Below are positions 1 to 10,579 of a stretch of DNA of 64,000 nucleotides, piece by piece. Made by a program: the position numbers and the translations under genes. Position 1 is the stretch's first letter, and each line of letters opens with the position of its first letter. The DNA lies in the NCBI GenBank assembly GCA_018340805.1, contig JACMZG010001908.1, positions 46,794,973-46,858,972 on the forward strand, read 5' to 3'. Source of the stretch: Microvelia longipes (lineage: Eukaryota > Arthropoda > Insecta > Hemiptera > Veliidae). A model generated the notes under the pieces. That model was not told the origin of the DNA. It did not search any database and saw nothing but the letters and a program-made list of their open reading frames with translations.

Positions 1-500
1 CAACAACCACAAAGTAGATACAAATAAGAGTATCTACTCTTATTTATTTTATAGTATGAGTATTTACTCTTAAAATAAGAGTGAATTGCCACAGCAGTCT
101 CAACAGAGAGACTATCAAAACAACAAAATGAAAAGTTACCTGCCAAAATAATCACATAGGAGAGGCTATCAACAAAAATAAATAGGTACTACACAACAAA
201 CACAAAGGATAGACTATTATCAAAAATTAATAGGTAAACTACTACAACAACCTCAAACGAATGACAATTAAAACTGCAATAAATAACAAAAAGTAGTAGA
301 TTACAACAAATGCAACACAAATTAGACAACAACTTCAACTGAGCAACCATTAAATCAACAAATTAAAAAAAAAAATAATGCAAGTGCCACATTTAACTGA
401 CTGTTAAAAGAAAGAAAATTGCGAGTGGTTTGAGACAACAACTTCAACATAGACTGTCAACAAAATTGAAAAGGAAATTGACACATCAATTTAGATAGCT
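1..500. repeat. Degenerate CAA-rich repeat tract
   Basis: The tract is A/C-rich on the + strand, with recurring cores such as CAACAACTTCAAC and CAACAACCTCAAA near positions 1, 91, 190, 244, 325 and 434. Each is followed by a variant of GA(C)TATCAA. Spacing is irregular (50-110 bases), so this is a decayed tandem repeat rather than a clean satellite. No exon with a signal peptide was found here, so the first exon of the downstream SVWC gene probably lies upstream of the window. Confidence 0.4.
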
Positions 501-1085
501 GGAAACGAAAAGGTCATTACTATACTAAAACTATAAGACAACGATGAGAATAAAACAAATGCTAACAAAAATAGCACTACAAGAAACATAAAGAACGCAA
601 ACAATAATGGCAATCAATAAAATTAACCAAGAAGTACAAAAAAATAACTCAGATAAAAAAAAATAAACAAAAAAACAAATAATATTATAGGTGTGAAAGA
701 GATGTTTCCCGAGTTCTGTAATACATTCAGTAATACAGATTCGGTGATGACAGTTCAGTGCACTATTTGTATTATGAGAAATTATAATCAGGAACAAATT
801 TATCTAAATTCAATCAACTGATTTTGTAATCTTAAATAAATTACAAAACAATCTGAAAAACCTATTTATCGAGTCCTAAAACTTAAGTATTACTCTAATG
901 AAAGTGATAGACATTCTATAAAACTCACTACAAGCGTATCACTACAGTCATTAGTACACTACAGTAATTAGACCTGGTAATAAACATTTCTGTTTTGATA
1001 AATACTCATTTCAATTATATTGACTGTATCTACTACAGTAGATACAGTCAATCAAATACTATGTAGTATTCTCATTTATCTCTAG

Positions 1086-1218
1086 GTGAAGCGTACATGT
1101 GTAAAGATGAGGATGGTCACACATGGGAACCGGGTACTTCCTACTATCCCAAGGGCCAGTGCATACAGAAAAACTGCCAAGGAGTATCAAAAACACAAGT
1201 GGAAATATCTGGATTATC
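1086..1218 (+). CDS. SVWC gene, penultimate coding exon
   Basis: The 133-base exon has an entry phase leaving two bases and ends with two bases (TC) of a Ser codon completed in the next exon. It reads EAYMCKDEDGHTWEPG and ends VEISGL. It carries the first three cysteines of the domain. The donor GTGAGT at 1219 is a good consensus. Confidence 0.85.
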
Positions 1219-2506
1219 GTGAGTATCCACTAATTATTAATTTATTGATAATTGCTTTTAAAGAAAAATCCCTACACTACTTTAATCACAGTGGATAAAT
1301 AAGTTTTAATAATTGAACGTGAGATTTATTTGTATTGACTCACTTGCTTGTGAAAAGCATATTAAATGTTCATATTTTTTATCTGTTTTGTCCTATGATG
1401 TATTATTAATATTGATATCAAGCCTTATGACCTTGTTGTTACAATAAGTTGTACAATAAGTTGTTAAATATTTCTACAGATAGTAGAACATATAAATTTC
1501 AACTTGTTACGCCAAAGGAATCGAAAAGTGCCCTGGCAGTTCCATAGTCTTTGTGAAGCCTAAGTTTAAATTTCTGCCAGGTACTTTCTATATGCTCGAT
1601 GTGAGCGCTTGTTGCAGGAACCGCGAAATCCGCAGAATGATCAACTGTAAAGTATTGGTATCCTAATGGTAAATTGTCTATCCTACCATAGGCAGCATAT
1701 GCCGCTTGCTGCCCACGTTCTAGTATGGCGACAGCTGAAGTTAACCAAAACAAAGTAAACTAAACCAAATATCTCATAAAATAGAAAGGGTGAAACACCT
1801 ATCATACGACCTAAAGTTTGAGGAGTAATCAGGAAACTCATCTGATAAACAAGGGGAAAGACTGCAGCGCTGGGTGGCTGCTACAGGCAAATGAGCAACT
1901 AGGTTTAATCCGGCTAGATAATCCGTTTTTTTAATTTGCTAAATAATAGATAATGTTTATGATTTTATCTGATTCATTGTCAACTGAGTTATTATAGATA
2001 TTAATGGTGTTTGTAACCCTGCCCTGGAGCTTTATTGTCTTTCGGCAAGCTAGATGCACTCCGGATAGGACGTAAAAGGGCTCCCTTCTGTGCGGGGTCA
2101 GGTGCACAGACATCCGTATCATTCTCCGCGGTAACCCATACAGCATTGACCACGCTCAATGCTCCTTAATTTTTATGATCCAACAAAAATCATGGATATA
2201 CTTATCGTTTTGACACGAAACTTAGTATAATTATTTATTAGATAATAATATACACTTTTATCAAATTTCAACTCAATTGAACCGTTTCCCAATGTTTTAA
2301 AAAACGTACACGAGTCATTCAATAAAAATTGAACTAATGCTGATAATGAGTTGAAACTTAGCACATATGTTAGTCTGATACATAGTCACAATAAGTGTTC
2401 TTTTTTTAGGTGCGGAGTGATAGGGGGAGTTAGCGAGGAATGCCTCGTTTCTGATCTGAGCAAGAACTATCCTGATTGCTGCCCCACTGTCAAAGAAGGT
2501 TGCTAA
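1086..2506 (+). CDS. SVWC (single von Willebrand factor C) domain peptide, Vago-like; last two coding exons
   Basis: Two exons join in phase: 1086-1218 (after a TCTAG acceptor, donor GTGAGT) and 2410-2506 (after a T-rich stretch ending TTTAG, stop TAA). They encode about 76 residues with exactly eight cysteines in the SVWC order: MC, QC, NC in the first exon, then SCGV, EEC, DCCP and a final GC. The adjacent CCP followed by a terminal Cys is the family hallmark. Family members are small secreted insect peptides; Drosophila Vago and its relatives are induced by viral infection or nutritional stress and act as extracellular signals. The first visible codon is split (only its last two bases, GT, lie at 1086), so the signal-peptide exon is missing and lies upstream, probably outside the window. 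The 1191-base intron carries a transposase fragment. Family assignment is firm; the Vago function itself is inferred. Confidence 0.85.
1499..1753 (-). pseudogene. ISXO2/Merlin-type DDE transposase fragment
   Basis: An 84-residue minus-strand reading frame lies inside the SVWC intron. It contains GYQYFTVDHSADF, then a short gap, then HIEHIESTWQKFKLRL. This matches the C-terminal part of the ISXO2-like transposase domain used by Merlin elements (pattern: Y..TVNHS..FV...TG.HT..IES.W...K). Only the last part of the catalytic domain is present; the N-terminal zinc ribbon and first catalytic Asp are not visible, so it is a dead relic. The first residues (MFWLTSAVAILERGQ) do not look like the family and may come from flanking DNA. 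Insertion in antisense to the host gene fits tolerance within an intron. Confidence 0.6.
2120..2370. repeat. Interspersed repeat, copy 1 (second copy near 29150-29400)
   Basis: The stretch begins with a CGGTAACCCATAC-like segment. It continues through ATGATCCAACAAAAATCATG and ends in TTTCAACTCAATT, and reappears in the same order near 29150-29400, inside the first CUB intron. The two copies differ by many substitutions and small indels. On the minus strand the GC-rich end reads like a tRNA-derived box (GAGCGTGGTC), so a SINE is possible, but no clear box B was found. Confidence 0.5.
2410..2506 (+). CDS. SVWC gene, terminal coding exon
   Basis: The 97-base exon follows a polypyrimidine acceptor. 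Its first base completes the Ser codon begun upstream. It reads CGVIGGVSEECL and then NYPDCCPTVKEGC before TAA. It carries the last five cysteines of the domain. Confidence 0.87.
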
Positions 2507-2577
2507 TCAAAATGCTGAAATGTAGGTTCATATTTAATAACTATCATATTTACCTCATACGTTAGTAAGTTTTTCTA

Positions 2578-2583
2578 ATTAAA
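2578..2583 (+). other. Candidate polyadenylation signal of the SVWC gene
   Basis: ATTAAA lies about 72 bases after the stop codon, a normal distance for a short insect 3' UTR. It is the first canonical variant after the stop, but AT-rich DNA makes chance matches easy. Confidence 0.35.
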
Positions 2584-3920
2584 GCCATCATAACTATAAT
2601 ACTATTCACAAAGCCGTAGTGGAAGTTTATGTCGTGTCAGTAGTTAAACTCAGAAGTGATGCTGTAAGTTAATATACGAGCCATTAAGTGAACCTTGGAG
2701 AGTGTGAGGTGACCTTAAAGACCAGCCAGTAATGGCCTATGATTCCATCATAAATTATCTGGCCACAGGCTTCGGTGCACGATTGTGTAAAGGGTCCTTA
2801 CGCCCATAGGGAGTTAGTAGAAAGTCTCCAACAGACATAGTTGCTGGATCATTGAGCATATGGTTCTCATCTCTCCCTCATTACCAATTCAAAGCTGTCA
2901 TAATTAATGAATTTATGAGCAAAGTGATACTAATTATTAAGCGAAATATATACTTAGTCAAGTACACTGTTGTATTATTTCCTTGTGCGGGTCAAATCAA
3001 GAATATATTTATAATATAAATAGTTTATAATTTAAACAAAATATGAACTCCCTGTCCATTTGGTATAGCAAGATCTAAAGTGATGGGGGAAGGAGAGATC
3101 GAATATTCTTTGCTAAAAAAAAAACAATGAAATGTCATATTTTATCAAGTATATACTGAAAACTAATTCTGATTTTTGTTACAGGAAAAAAGACTCAAAT
3201 AAATGTAAAAATAACCGAAACAGAATTGAATTTAACAAGAAACCTGAATACTAATTATTAATCTGACTTCTAGGAAGAATATATACTGGCTTAATCACAA
3301 TTTATAATTAACCAACATTGATTGACTTCTCACCAAAGTTTAGATAATAAAATAAAGCTAGCTGGCTATAAGGAAATGCTGAAAAATCAGACAAATGTTA
3401 AGGAAAACTGCATTATTTATTTTTAATCGAGCGATATTGGTTGAACATTTGTATAAATGTTCACTTTTTTCAACCATTTTCTGAGTTCTAAACAGGAATT
3501 TTCTTTTTCAAAATTGTTCTTTATTTTTCTATTTTGATAAATTATGAAACATGAATGTTTTAAAACAAAATATTAAATATTAAAACTTTTTACATTTACA
3601 TTTTATACCCAGGTTAATCAAAATATTTAAAATACTTACAAAGAAAAAATTTGAAGAAAAATATGCGTTAAAAGATGCAAAAAAAAAAAACAATTACAAA
3701 TCATATTTTTTGCAACTTAATTAGCTCATCATATTGGTACCTATACATTGTGACTTTTGTTTTCATCTATCCTGTCATTGGAGTACCTTTACAGTAATTA
3801 AGAAAATTAGGACCTGAAAGCTATAAGTCGAAAACAGAATATAATATAAACCTAATCAGTCCCTACCCAAAGAAAAGTTTGCTTCATGGAGCATTGCATA
3901 GTTATTCAGGAAAATATAAG
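2584..3920. other. Intergenic stretch without a recognised gene
   Basis: No exon with codon structure or plausible splice pairing was found on either strand. A GC-richer patch at about 2690-2880 stands out from the AT-rich surroundings and may be a decayed repeat. The rest is AT-rich, low-information sequence. Confidence 0.4.
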
Positions 3921-4062
3921 GCCCGTATTCAAAGACATTTTCCTTAAGGAACCCTTAAGGCCTAACATTTTCCCTACCTAAACTGTAAACTTAACATTTT
4001 CCTTAAGGGCTCCTTAAGGAAAATGTTAGGTTTAGGTAAGGAAAATGTCTTTGAATACGGGC
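3921..4062. mobile_element. 142 bp palindromic MITE
   Basis: Terminal inverted repeats begin GCCCGTATTCAAAGACATTT at 3921 and end with the reverse complement at 4062. Arms of about 30 bases are near perfect. The interior also folds back, with repeated CCTTAAGG-type palindromes. A TAAG is present on both sides but offset by one base, so the target duplication is uncertain. There is no coding capacity; this is a non-autonomous DNA transposon of undetermined superfamily. Confidence 0.7.
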
Positions 4063-5199
4063 GTAAGACTCAAGTAACTGTGCACCTTAAAAACGATAGA
4101 GAGCCTCATTAAGTTTGTCTTTTTCACTCATATGAGCGGGCGTAGAAAAACATTAAATTTGGGAAACATACCGTCCTATGCAGTACCGAAAAATGGGCTG
4201 TCTCATATCATTATCAGCAAAGTAATACAGTATTTATTTTGTGTATACCGAAGCCATATTATAATTAATTCATTTATTATCGAATGATATGTATATTTTT
4301 TGGAAAATATATATTAAGTTGTTCATATTTTTAAATGTACATTTTGAAAATCCAATTAAATTATAATTTGGTGCAAGTGTATCTTTTTGGGTGATAAATA
4401 AGAATAATGTTTCATTTCAACACTCCTAGCAGATTTGCGGTTTTTTAAAATCAATAATGTTAAGCAAGAATGAGCTAGAGAAAGAAATAGGATGTCTTTA
4501 CCATCTGAAGACGTACTGCATTAGGACATTTTCTAATTTGAATTTAAATTAAATGTAAATGCAGTATAATTTTAGGACTCAGAATATCCTGAGGATGAGC
4601 GAAGCTAGTCCGAAACCGAGAAGATAAGCGCAGCAAATCTGATATAGGGAGACTAAGTTCCGAAGTACAGCATACCCGATATTTTAATGATTGTTTTAAG
4701 TATGTTGGGCTATAGTGAGTATGTTGCAATGTGGGAGCTGAGTATGTCGTGTATAGAGATTATTTTTATATAAATAGTAATAACTTTTTATTATTTCTAC
4801 CTCATGATGTTTTTTATAATAAAAATGTTAAGGGTAAAACTTTTATAACTTTAGTAATTAAAAATAATGAAAATAATTACTTTTTATATTATTATAAAAA
4901 ATAATAAAGAAAGAAAACTAATCTCAAGTAAAGGTGTTAAATATCGAATGGTTTCTAGTCTGACGTCATAGTAATAAAATATTATGACGTCAAGAGACGA
5001 TGACGTCACTGTCCCCCACCTTGTGTTGTCTTCGATTCTGACCTATACTCTATCTTATTTTCCACTTATTACGCTCTACCGTACATTTATTCCTTAAACC
5101 TGTCTTATATTCTTTTAAAAACAGACTTTGAAGAATATAACTCGAACTAAAAATCTATGTCTGCACTAAACAAAAATTACATTTTTATATTTATCATTC
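4063..5199. other. Intergenic stretch with one GAGCGAAGC-family repeat
   Basis: Around 4573-4680 the sequence CTGAGGATGAGCGAAGC, followed 95 bases later by GTTCCGAAGTAC, matches a dispersed repeat seen again near 7243, 30301, 35527, 35985, 58611 and 61437. No gene was seen. Near 4960-5005 there are three TGACGTCA-like palindromes (GACGTCATA, GACGTCAAG, TGACGTCACT), which could be CRE-type sites or chance. Confidence 0.4.
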
Positions 5200-5700
5200 G
5201 ATACTACCGAGTTTTGAAAACACGAATAGATGACACAATATAAATAGTGTAGTATTTATACTAAAGAATGGCAGAAAATATATAATGTGAAGTATTTACC
5301 AGAGAAGAGTGGTGCTCTATTGCTGGCATCGTGTTTGGCAAGCAAAATATTTATCAATTGATACTACCGAGTTTTGAAAAACATGAATAGTTGACACAAT
5401 ATAAATTGTGCGAGAGACACCTAGGAATTGTGGAGCTTTAATCGGCCTTGGCCGCTTGTGTAAATTTAAAAATAAATAAATAAATGTAACAAGTAAAATA
5501 GTTTGATATTTCAAATCATCTTTTGAAACTTGTCTCTGGTAAATACTACACATCATATTTTTCAGAATTTTAATCGAAGGTCACCACAACATCTTTTATC
5601 CGAACAACATCATAAGCATATATCATTTTGATACTACCGAGTTTTGCAAAACATGAATAGTTGACACAATATAATTGTGCGAGAGACACCAAGGAAATGT
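5200..5700 (+). repeat. Three direct copies of a TIR-like motif
   Basis: GATACTACCGAGTTTTG followed by a GAATAG.TGACACAATATAA core occurs at about 5200, 5360 and 5630. The second and third copies extend into GTGCGAGAGACACC. Further copies lie near 23912 (+) and, in reverse, 37206-37255. Each follows an ATATCATT-like stretch. The third copy merges with the left arm of the large foldback at 5660-5975, so this motif is probably the end sequence of that element family. Confidence 0.6.
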
Positions 5701-5975
5701 AACAAGCAAAATGCAATGCTACATCTGGGAACTGTTCCATCATTCGACATTCGTCATTATTGATGGCTCGACATAATGTAATGTCCCACTCTGTTTCGTT
5801 ACGTCTAACTCATCAGCCCTGATGAGTTAGACGTAACGAAATAGAGTGGGACATGACATTATGTCGAGCCATCAATGATGACGAATGTCGAATGATGAAA
5901 CAGTTCCTAGATGTAGCATTGCATTTTGCTTGTTACATTTCCTTGGTGTCTCTCGCACAATTATATTGTGTCAAC
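5660..5975. mobile_element. 316 bp foldback element with 157 bp arms
   Basis: The left arm 5660-5816 and right arm 5819-5975 are reverse complements with only a handful of mismatches and almost no loop (two bases, 5817-5818). The outer ends read GTTGACACAATATAATTGTG and its complement; the centre reads CTCATCAG-CC-CTGATGAG. Transcribed, it would form a hairpin of over 150 base pairs. There is no ORF. The low mismatch level suggests a recent origin or arm correction. Confidence 0.85.
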
Positions 5976-6024
5976 ATCATAAGCGTAAAGTTCATAATGA
6001 AAATTCTCTAAAAGTATTGTGTTC

Positions 6025-6200
6025 GCAATAAGAGTCTTAAACCGGACTTTCACCTAAATTATCCGTTTCGGGCGTTTTTAAGACCTCTTGAGTAGTTTTA
6101 CTAAGTTTTCTGTCTGTCTGTCTGTGAGTGTGTCATTGTACTAATCATTGTAGCTCCTAAAGTTTTTATATTAGAGAGTTAAGATGTGATGCAAAACTCA
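6025..6200 (-). repeat. Interspersed repeat family (copies near 25200 and 29560)
   Basis: Reverse complemented, this reads TCTTAACTCTCTAAT, then GAGCTACAATGATTAG, then a CACAGACAGACAG stretch and GGTCTTAAAAACGCC. The same order (AACTCTCTA, AGC/TGCGATAATAA, ACACACAAACAG, GG.CTAAAAACAC) occurs on the + strand near 25230-25345 and 29565-29685. At least 150 bases are shared between copies. It has no coding content, and its superfamily is unknown. Confidence 0.6.
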
Positions 6201-6465
6201 ATCCTTAGCTCTACTTGTGCTATGCGGAAACTATTTTTATTTCGTTATTCACCGGCACTAATGACTTGTAAATAGTGGAAAAGCGATAATAAATAGGCTA
6301 ATGGCACGAAAAGTTATAAATAGTGGCAATACGTTTTGAAATGTAGCTTGCATGTAAACGATAAGACCAACAAATGTGTCGTGTTTCATCTCATTATCAG
6401 TATTATATCAAAGTTTACCGATTTACATGTTTGAATATTATAAAAAATTATTAAAAATCTATGGT

Positions 6466-7080
6466 TAATAATAATAATAATTTATTTACAATCAAAGTAA
6501 ATACATCTTAAGGTGTATGTCACATAACCAAAAACAATAATTAAGTAAAAACAAAGGATGAAAATTTCACAGTCTGATTGACATGTGCTTAGGCTCCTGT
6601 CAGACTTAATCTACTTTCGAATGTGCCATAATAAACATTAATTAAAATCTTCTCAGAGACTATGTTTCTTAATCTTAGTACTATGCATGTTGCAGTAACT
6701 AATTTATTTTTTCAATAACCAGCATGATCAGCACAAGTAAATTTAGAATCAATTACTAAACCCAACTCTTTAGCAAATTTTACTTTATTATAGTTTTTTC
6801 CTATTTCAGTGTTATGACTTACAGATGGGAGTTTCTTCCTTATATAAATGCAGACCAGTGTTTTTAAATCAGTTGTTAAATGGATCTATAATTAGTTTTT
6901 GTTAACATTAAAACGGATGATCTCATTTCTTACTGTAGTTGCCGAATCATTTACAAACTGGTAGAGCTGGTTAACATAAGGTAATTACCCCTTTTTAAGG
7001 TATTTTAAGTCTTTGACAAAATGTATAAATAATAAAGGTCCTAGGACTGAGTCTTGTGGAATCCCACATTTAATGATAAA
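6466..7080 (-). pseudogene. Decayed non-LTR retrotransposon (LINE), 3' part with reverse transcriptase relic
   Basis: On the minus strand, near 7058-7010, the translation reads CGIPQDSVLGPLLFIHF, matching the conserved GIPQGSVLGPLLF block of jockey/CR1-like reverse transcriptases. Further down, after frameshifts, FAKELGLVIDSKFTCADH (about 6725-6775) matches the FLGL.ID..L.W..H block that follows the palm. The catalytic YADD is not readable. A (TAA)n tract at 6466-6482 fits the simple-repeat 3' tail of such elements. Order and spacing are right, so this is a 5'-truncated, mutated copy. Confidence 0.75.
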
Positions 7081-8277
7081 CACTTAGACACTAGTGTATC
7101 TCTTCATGTAATAAATATATACATACGAAGTTTCATTTTAATATGGTAACTATATCTACGGTTTTTTTGGCCATAATTGTTAAGCACCATTCAGCCAGTT
7201 CAGTACGTGGAGAGGTGACCGCTGGAAATAAAACAAACGATTTAATTGCCTGAGGATGAGCAAAACAAGTTCAAAGCATAAATTAGGTGATTTCCATATT
7301 CTGAAGTCGAGCGATGCGAGTACGATATTGAAAGAAAGAGTGTAGTGAATCAGATAAGGCTACGTTTCGAGATTGTTCGTACCCGACTTTTAAATTGATT
7401 TGTCAAATGGAACAACTTTGGTTTTTATCTGCTTGAGACAATTAGAAATAAATGTCTGTTTGCATAAACGAATTCGAGTTATCATATTTTTAATTATACT
7501 ATGAAGTATTCAAGTTAATTTGAATAAAGTTGTCTTGAGTAGGAAAAAGAAGTCTACCCACTTAAATTAAAATTAAATTAAAGTCTTAAACTCTTGAAAA
7601 AAATTAAGACAAAGACATCTTCTTTATCTTCTTCAAACTTAAAAATACACAAAATTTAAATAAAATCCCTGTTTGATTTACCTCACTTCTACCGTCTGCT
7701 GTTTATTCGTTTTTGACTATAAATTTGTAAAATGGGGTCATTTCTCCTATCCTGGTTTTTTTAGATAATCTCTTTTTAGGTCCTTGTTCGATAGGTTCGA
7801 CAGAGAACCTAAAACAATAAAAAAAAAACATAACATTAACAATCAAATATTTATGAGTGCGTACCTTAAAGACATTTTTGTGAATTTTCAAAGGAAATAT
7901 GTTTATTATATACATCGATATGTTATATAAAAAGCATTTTCAGACGTTTTTTGTTTCACTGTAACTTTCGAACGTTTTTTTCATAACGGAATAGAACTTA
8001 AAATCGTATAAAAGTACAAAATCCTACTGTTTATGAAAAGTTTATGACGTTATACACAATAAGGACTCAGAAAACACCCGAAAATTACTAAGAATCAATA
8101 CGACTTTAGACACAATAAGACTCGAAAATTATTGCATTGAGCTGAAACTTTATATAAATATACTATATTGTAACATAAAGCAAACAAAACAGCGAATTAA
8201 AAAAATATGAGCATTATGTTGAATTTATCGTTTAACGTAAATACGATTTTTCACTAACACAAACCCAAAGGGCCATC
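7081..8277. other. Intergenic stretch with one GAGCGAAGC-family repeat just upstream
   Basis: Near 7245-7390 there is a diverged copy of the dispersed CTGAGGATGAGC repeat (CTGAAGTCGAGCGATGCGAG at 7301-7320). The remainder is AT-rich without exon-like structure. The minus-strand reading frame at 7703-7915 has no recognisable features. Confidence 0.35.
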
Positions 8278-8362
8278 AAGTTGGCCACGACGTTGTGCCC
8301 TATTTTCTAAATCACTTAGATAGATAATAGAGCTCTAACCTTGTGAGTCTATCACTTTTAAA
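8278..8362 (+). repeat. 85 bp direct repeat, left copy
   Basis: It begins AAGTTGGCCACGACGTTGTG and ends GAGTCTATCACTTTTAAA, with an internal TAGATAGATAATAGAGCTCT. The partner at 8748-8832 differs at only a few positions. The distance between copy starts is 470 bases. Possible explanations are a local duplication, short LTR-like ends or two insertions of one element. The interval between them has no recognisable coding content. Confidence 0.7.
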
Positions 8363-8747
8363 TCCTTACCAAATTAATATATTTCAAACAAATAGCTTTC
8401 AAGTTCATTTAATATGGGTAATCTAAAAATCTCCTTGTGAAAGGAAAGGTAGTTTTTGAGGTGTTAAGGAACTGAATATTAAGAAAGAAAAAGGTTAAAT
8501 GTCATCCCCAGTGGGTGTAAAAAGGGCAACTTTTCTCTACTGGTTTATTTTAGACAATGAGATTAGTCGTTACTTAATTTTCTTGGCAAAAAAGGGTGTA
8601 CCAAAATCTTAGGTTATAACAGTATGTGTATACAGGGTTGAACATTTGGTAAAATAATGGACCTAAGTTGTGAAAAATAGTATCTACTTCTAGTAAGTCG
8701 ACTAGTAATAGTGATAGTAATTAGGGAAAGGTGATGAATCACCCAGC

Positions 8748-8832
8748 AAGTTGGCCACGACGTTGTGCCCTTTTTCCTAAATCCCTTAGATAGATAATAG
8801 AGCTCTATCCTTGTGAGTCTATCACTTTTAAA
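8748..8832 (+). repeat. 85 bp direct repeat, right copy
   Basis: This is the second copy of the 8278-8362 unit, over 90% identical by eye, in the same orientation. No terminal TG/CA pair or target duplication was seen that would make the pair LTRs. Confidence 0.7.
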
Positions 8833-10579
8833 ATTTAAAACATATTTTAGAATGACCTAGCTATATGGGAATCATAGCAAGTATTTTTTTTAGAGTGATA
8901 GAATAATAATATTTTTGAAAATATACGTCAGCCCTTCTTAAGATTTTCCTTAAACAAATTCTAGCTGTCACATCACCATTCAGACAATCAGATTAAAATC
9001 AATCTTTGGATTTAAAATATAAAATTTTCACGGATAGATATTAAACCCACTTCCCTTGGTGACTGTCACAACCTTATGAAATAAATAAAGTTAAACACTC
9101 CCCGTTTCGATTGTCGAGAGGGATTGGCTTTGACATGGCTGTCACTGACATTCCTACTAATTCAAATAGGAATTTCATATCAGAATATCAATTTCAACCT
9201 CAACAAATTCAAGTCTATTGTCATCGATAAGTATATACCTTCAAATTTAACCAACATTCAATAATAATAGATCAAAGATAGGTTAAGTGAGATCGAGAGA
9301 ATATATTACTTCTAGCTATTTGGTTGTTGACTATGTAGACCAAAATAGAACTCGAGGGGATTTTTAATTAATCATTGATAATAAATTTGTATTTTAATTA
9401 AAAATATAATTTCCTGAAAGCGAAATAATACCTTGAATATAGTAAAAAAAGCAAGACTCAAGAATTAAGGATACCTAAAAAGTCTCAAGTCTGTCAAATT
9501 TATTTTTTTGTAATTTGTTAGACCCAATCAAATCACGTCAATTCATGCAGAACGTGATCCCAAAGCTTTTTGAAATCTTGTTTCGTCGAAGTCAGCAGAG
9601 TAGAGTTCTACAATGTGTACGTCCAACTCGTTGTTTTCATCCTAAATTTTCATTTGACGAGAAAAATGTAATAATTTCTGTTTTATGACCTTAATGTCCT
9701 TGTGGCTGAATAATTTTCCTATAAGGACAAAGTAACTGAATTGGTTTCATCATAGGTCCGATCTTAGTTGAAGGTTAAATTTCTCATTTTGTACTTCTCG
9801 TTTTTCAAGAAAATAATGAAGGTAAACAGAAGTGAAGTAGTCGGCATTTTCATATACCGGTAATCCGCAGTAAAGACTATAAGCATGTTCAAACACGAAA
9901 AATAATATTAAATCGCAAACCTTTTATGTAAAAATCACAATAAAAGGCATAATAAAGATAGCAATAGCCCCTAAGTCTAGCATAAGTTCCTTATGCTATT
10001 GCATTATTATAAAATCCCTTAATGCTATTGCATTATTAGAAGGTTTTGACCATTACGTCCCATACTGGTTAAAAACCTTCCATAAGACAATTCTCGAAGG
10101 GAATTCGCTAAAATGGTTAGATAAAGTGTTCAGTTTTTACGTTTCAATGCGCGTCGCGTAATTTATTCTTTATTATTGTTACAGAACTATTAAAGAATAA
10201 TACATCCCCAAAGCAATGGGGATGCATTCTGCTTGCCTTGAATAAAATAAAAAACGACGTTTAGGATACATCCTGGCTCAGGGAGATAGAATTTTTACTG
10301 AAAGCAGATTAACCAAATTAAAATCTACCTGTTATAATGTTATCATGGGAGTCCTCAGGGGGGGGGGGGGTCAAATGGGCCACCCCCCCGGAAAATCAGA
10401 AACGTTAGATTGACCCGAATTGCATAGTAAAAATCTAATTGTTATTATCCTGCATTTTTCATAAAATTCGTTCAATGTTTTTTCAATTTTTTTAATTTCA
10501 TTTAAAAATTGAAATATAATTAAAATAGTAATGCGTTACATCAGGTACTTACGTCAAAAGAATATTACAATTACATTTA
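8833..10579. other. Intergenic stretch without a recognised gene
   Basis: A 13-base G run (10358-10370) is followed shortly by a C run, forming a possible hairpin. A short hairpin, ATCCCCAAAGCAATGGGGAT, lies near 10204. On the minus strand around 9630-9540 a 32-codon patch (DENNELDVHIVELY...) looks protein-like, but it is bounded by stops and unrecognised. Confidence 0.3.

Noticed and set aside
4955..5005. Cluster of TGACGTCA-like sites as a CRE enhancer
   Set aside because: Three sites within 45 bases is suggestive, but there is no nearby gene start and no further support.
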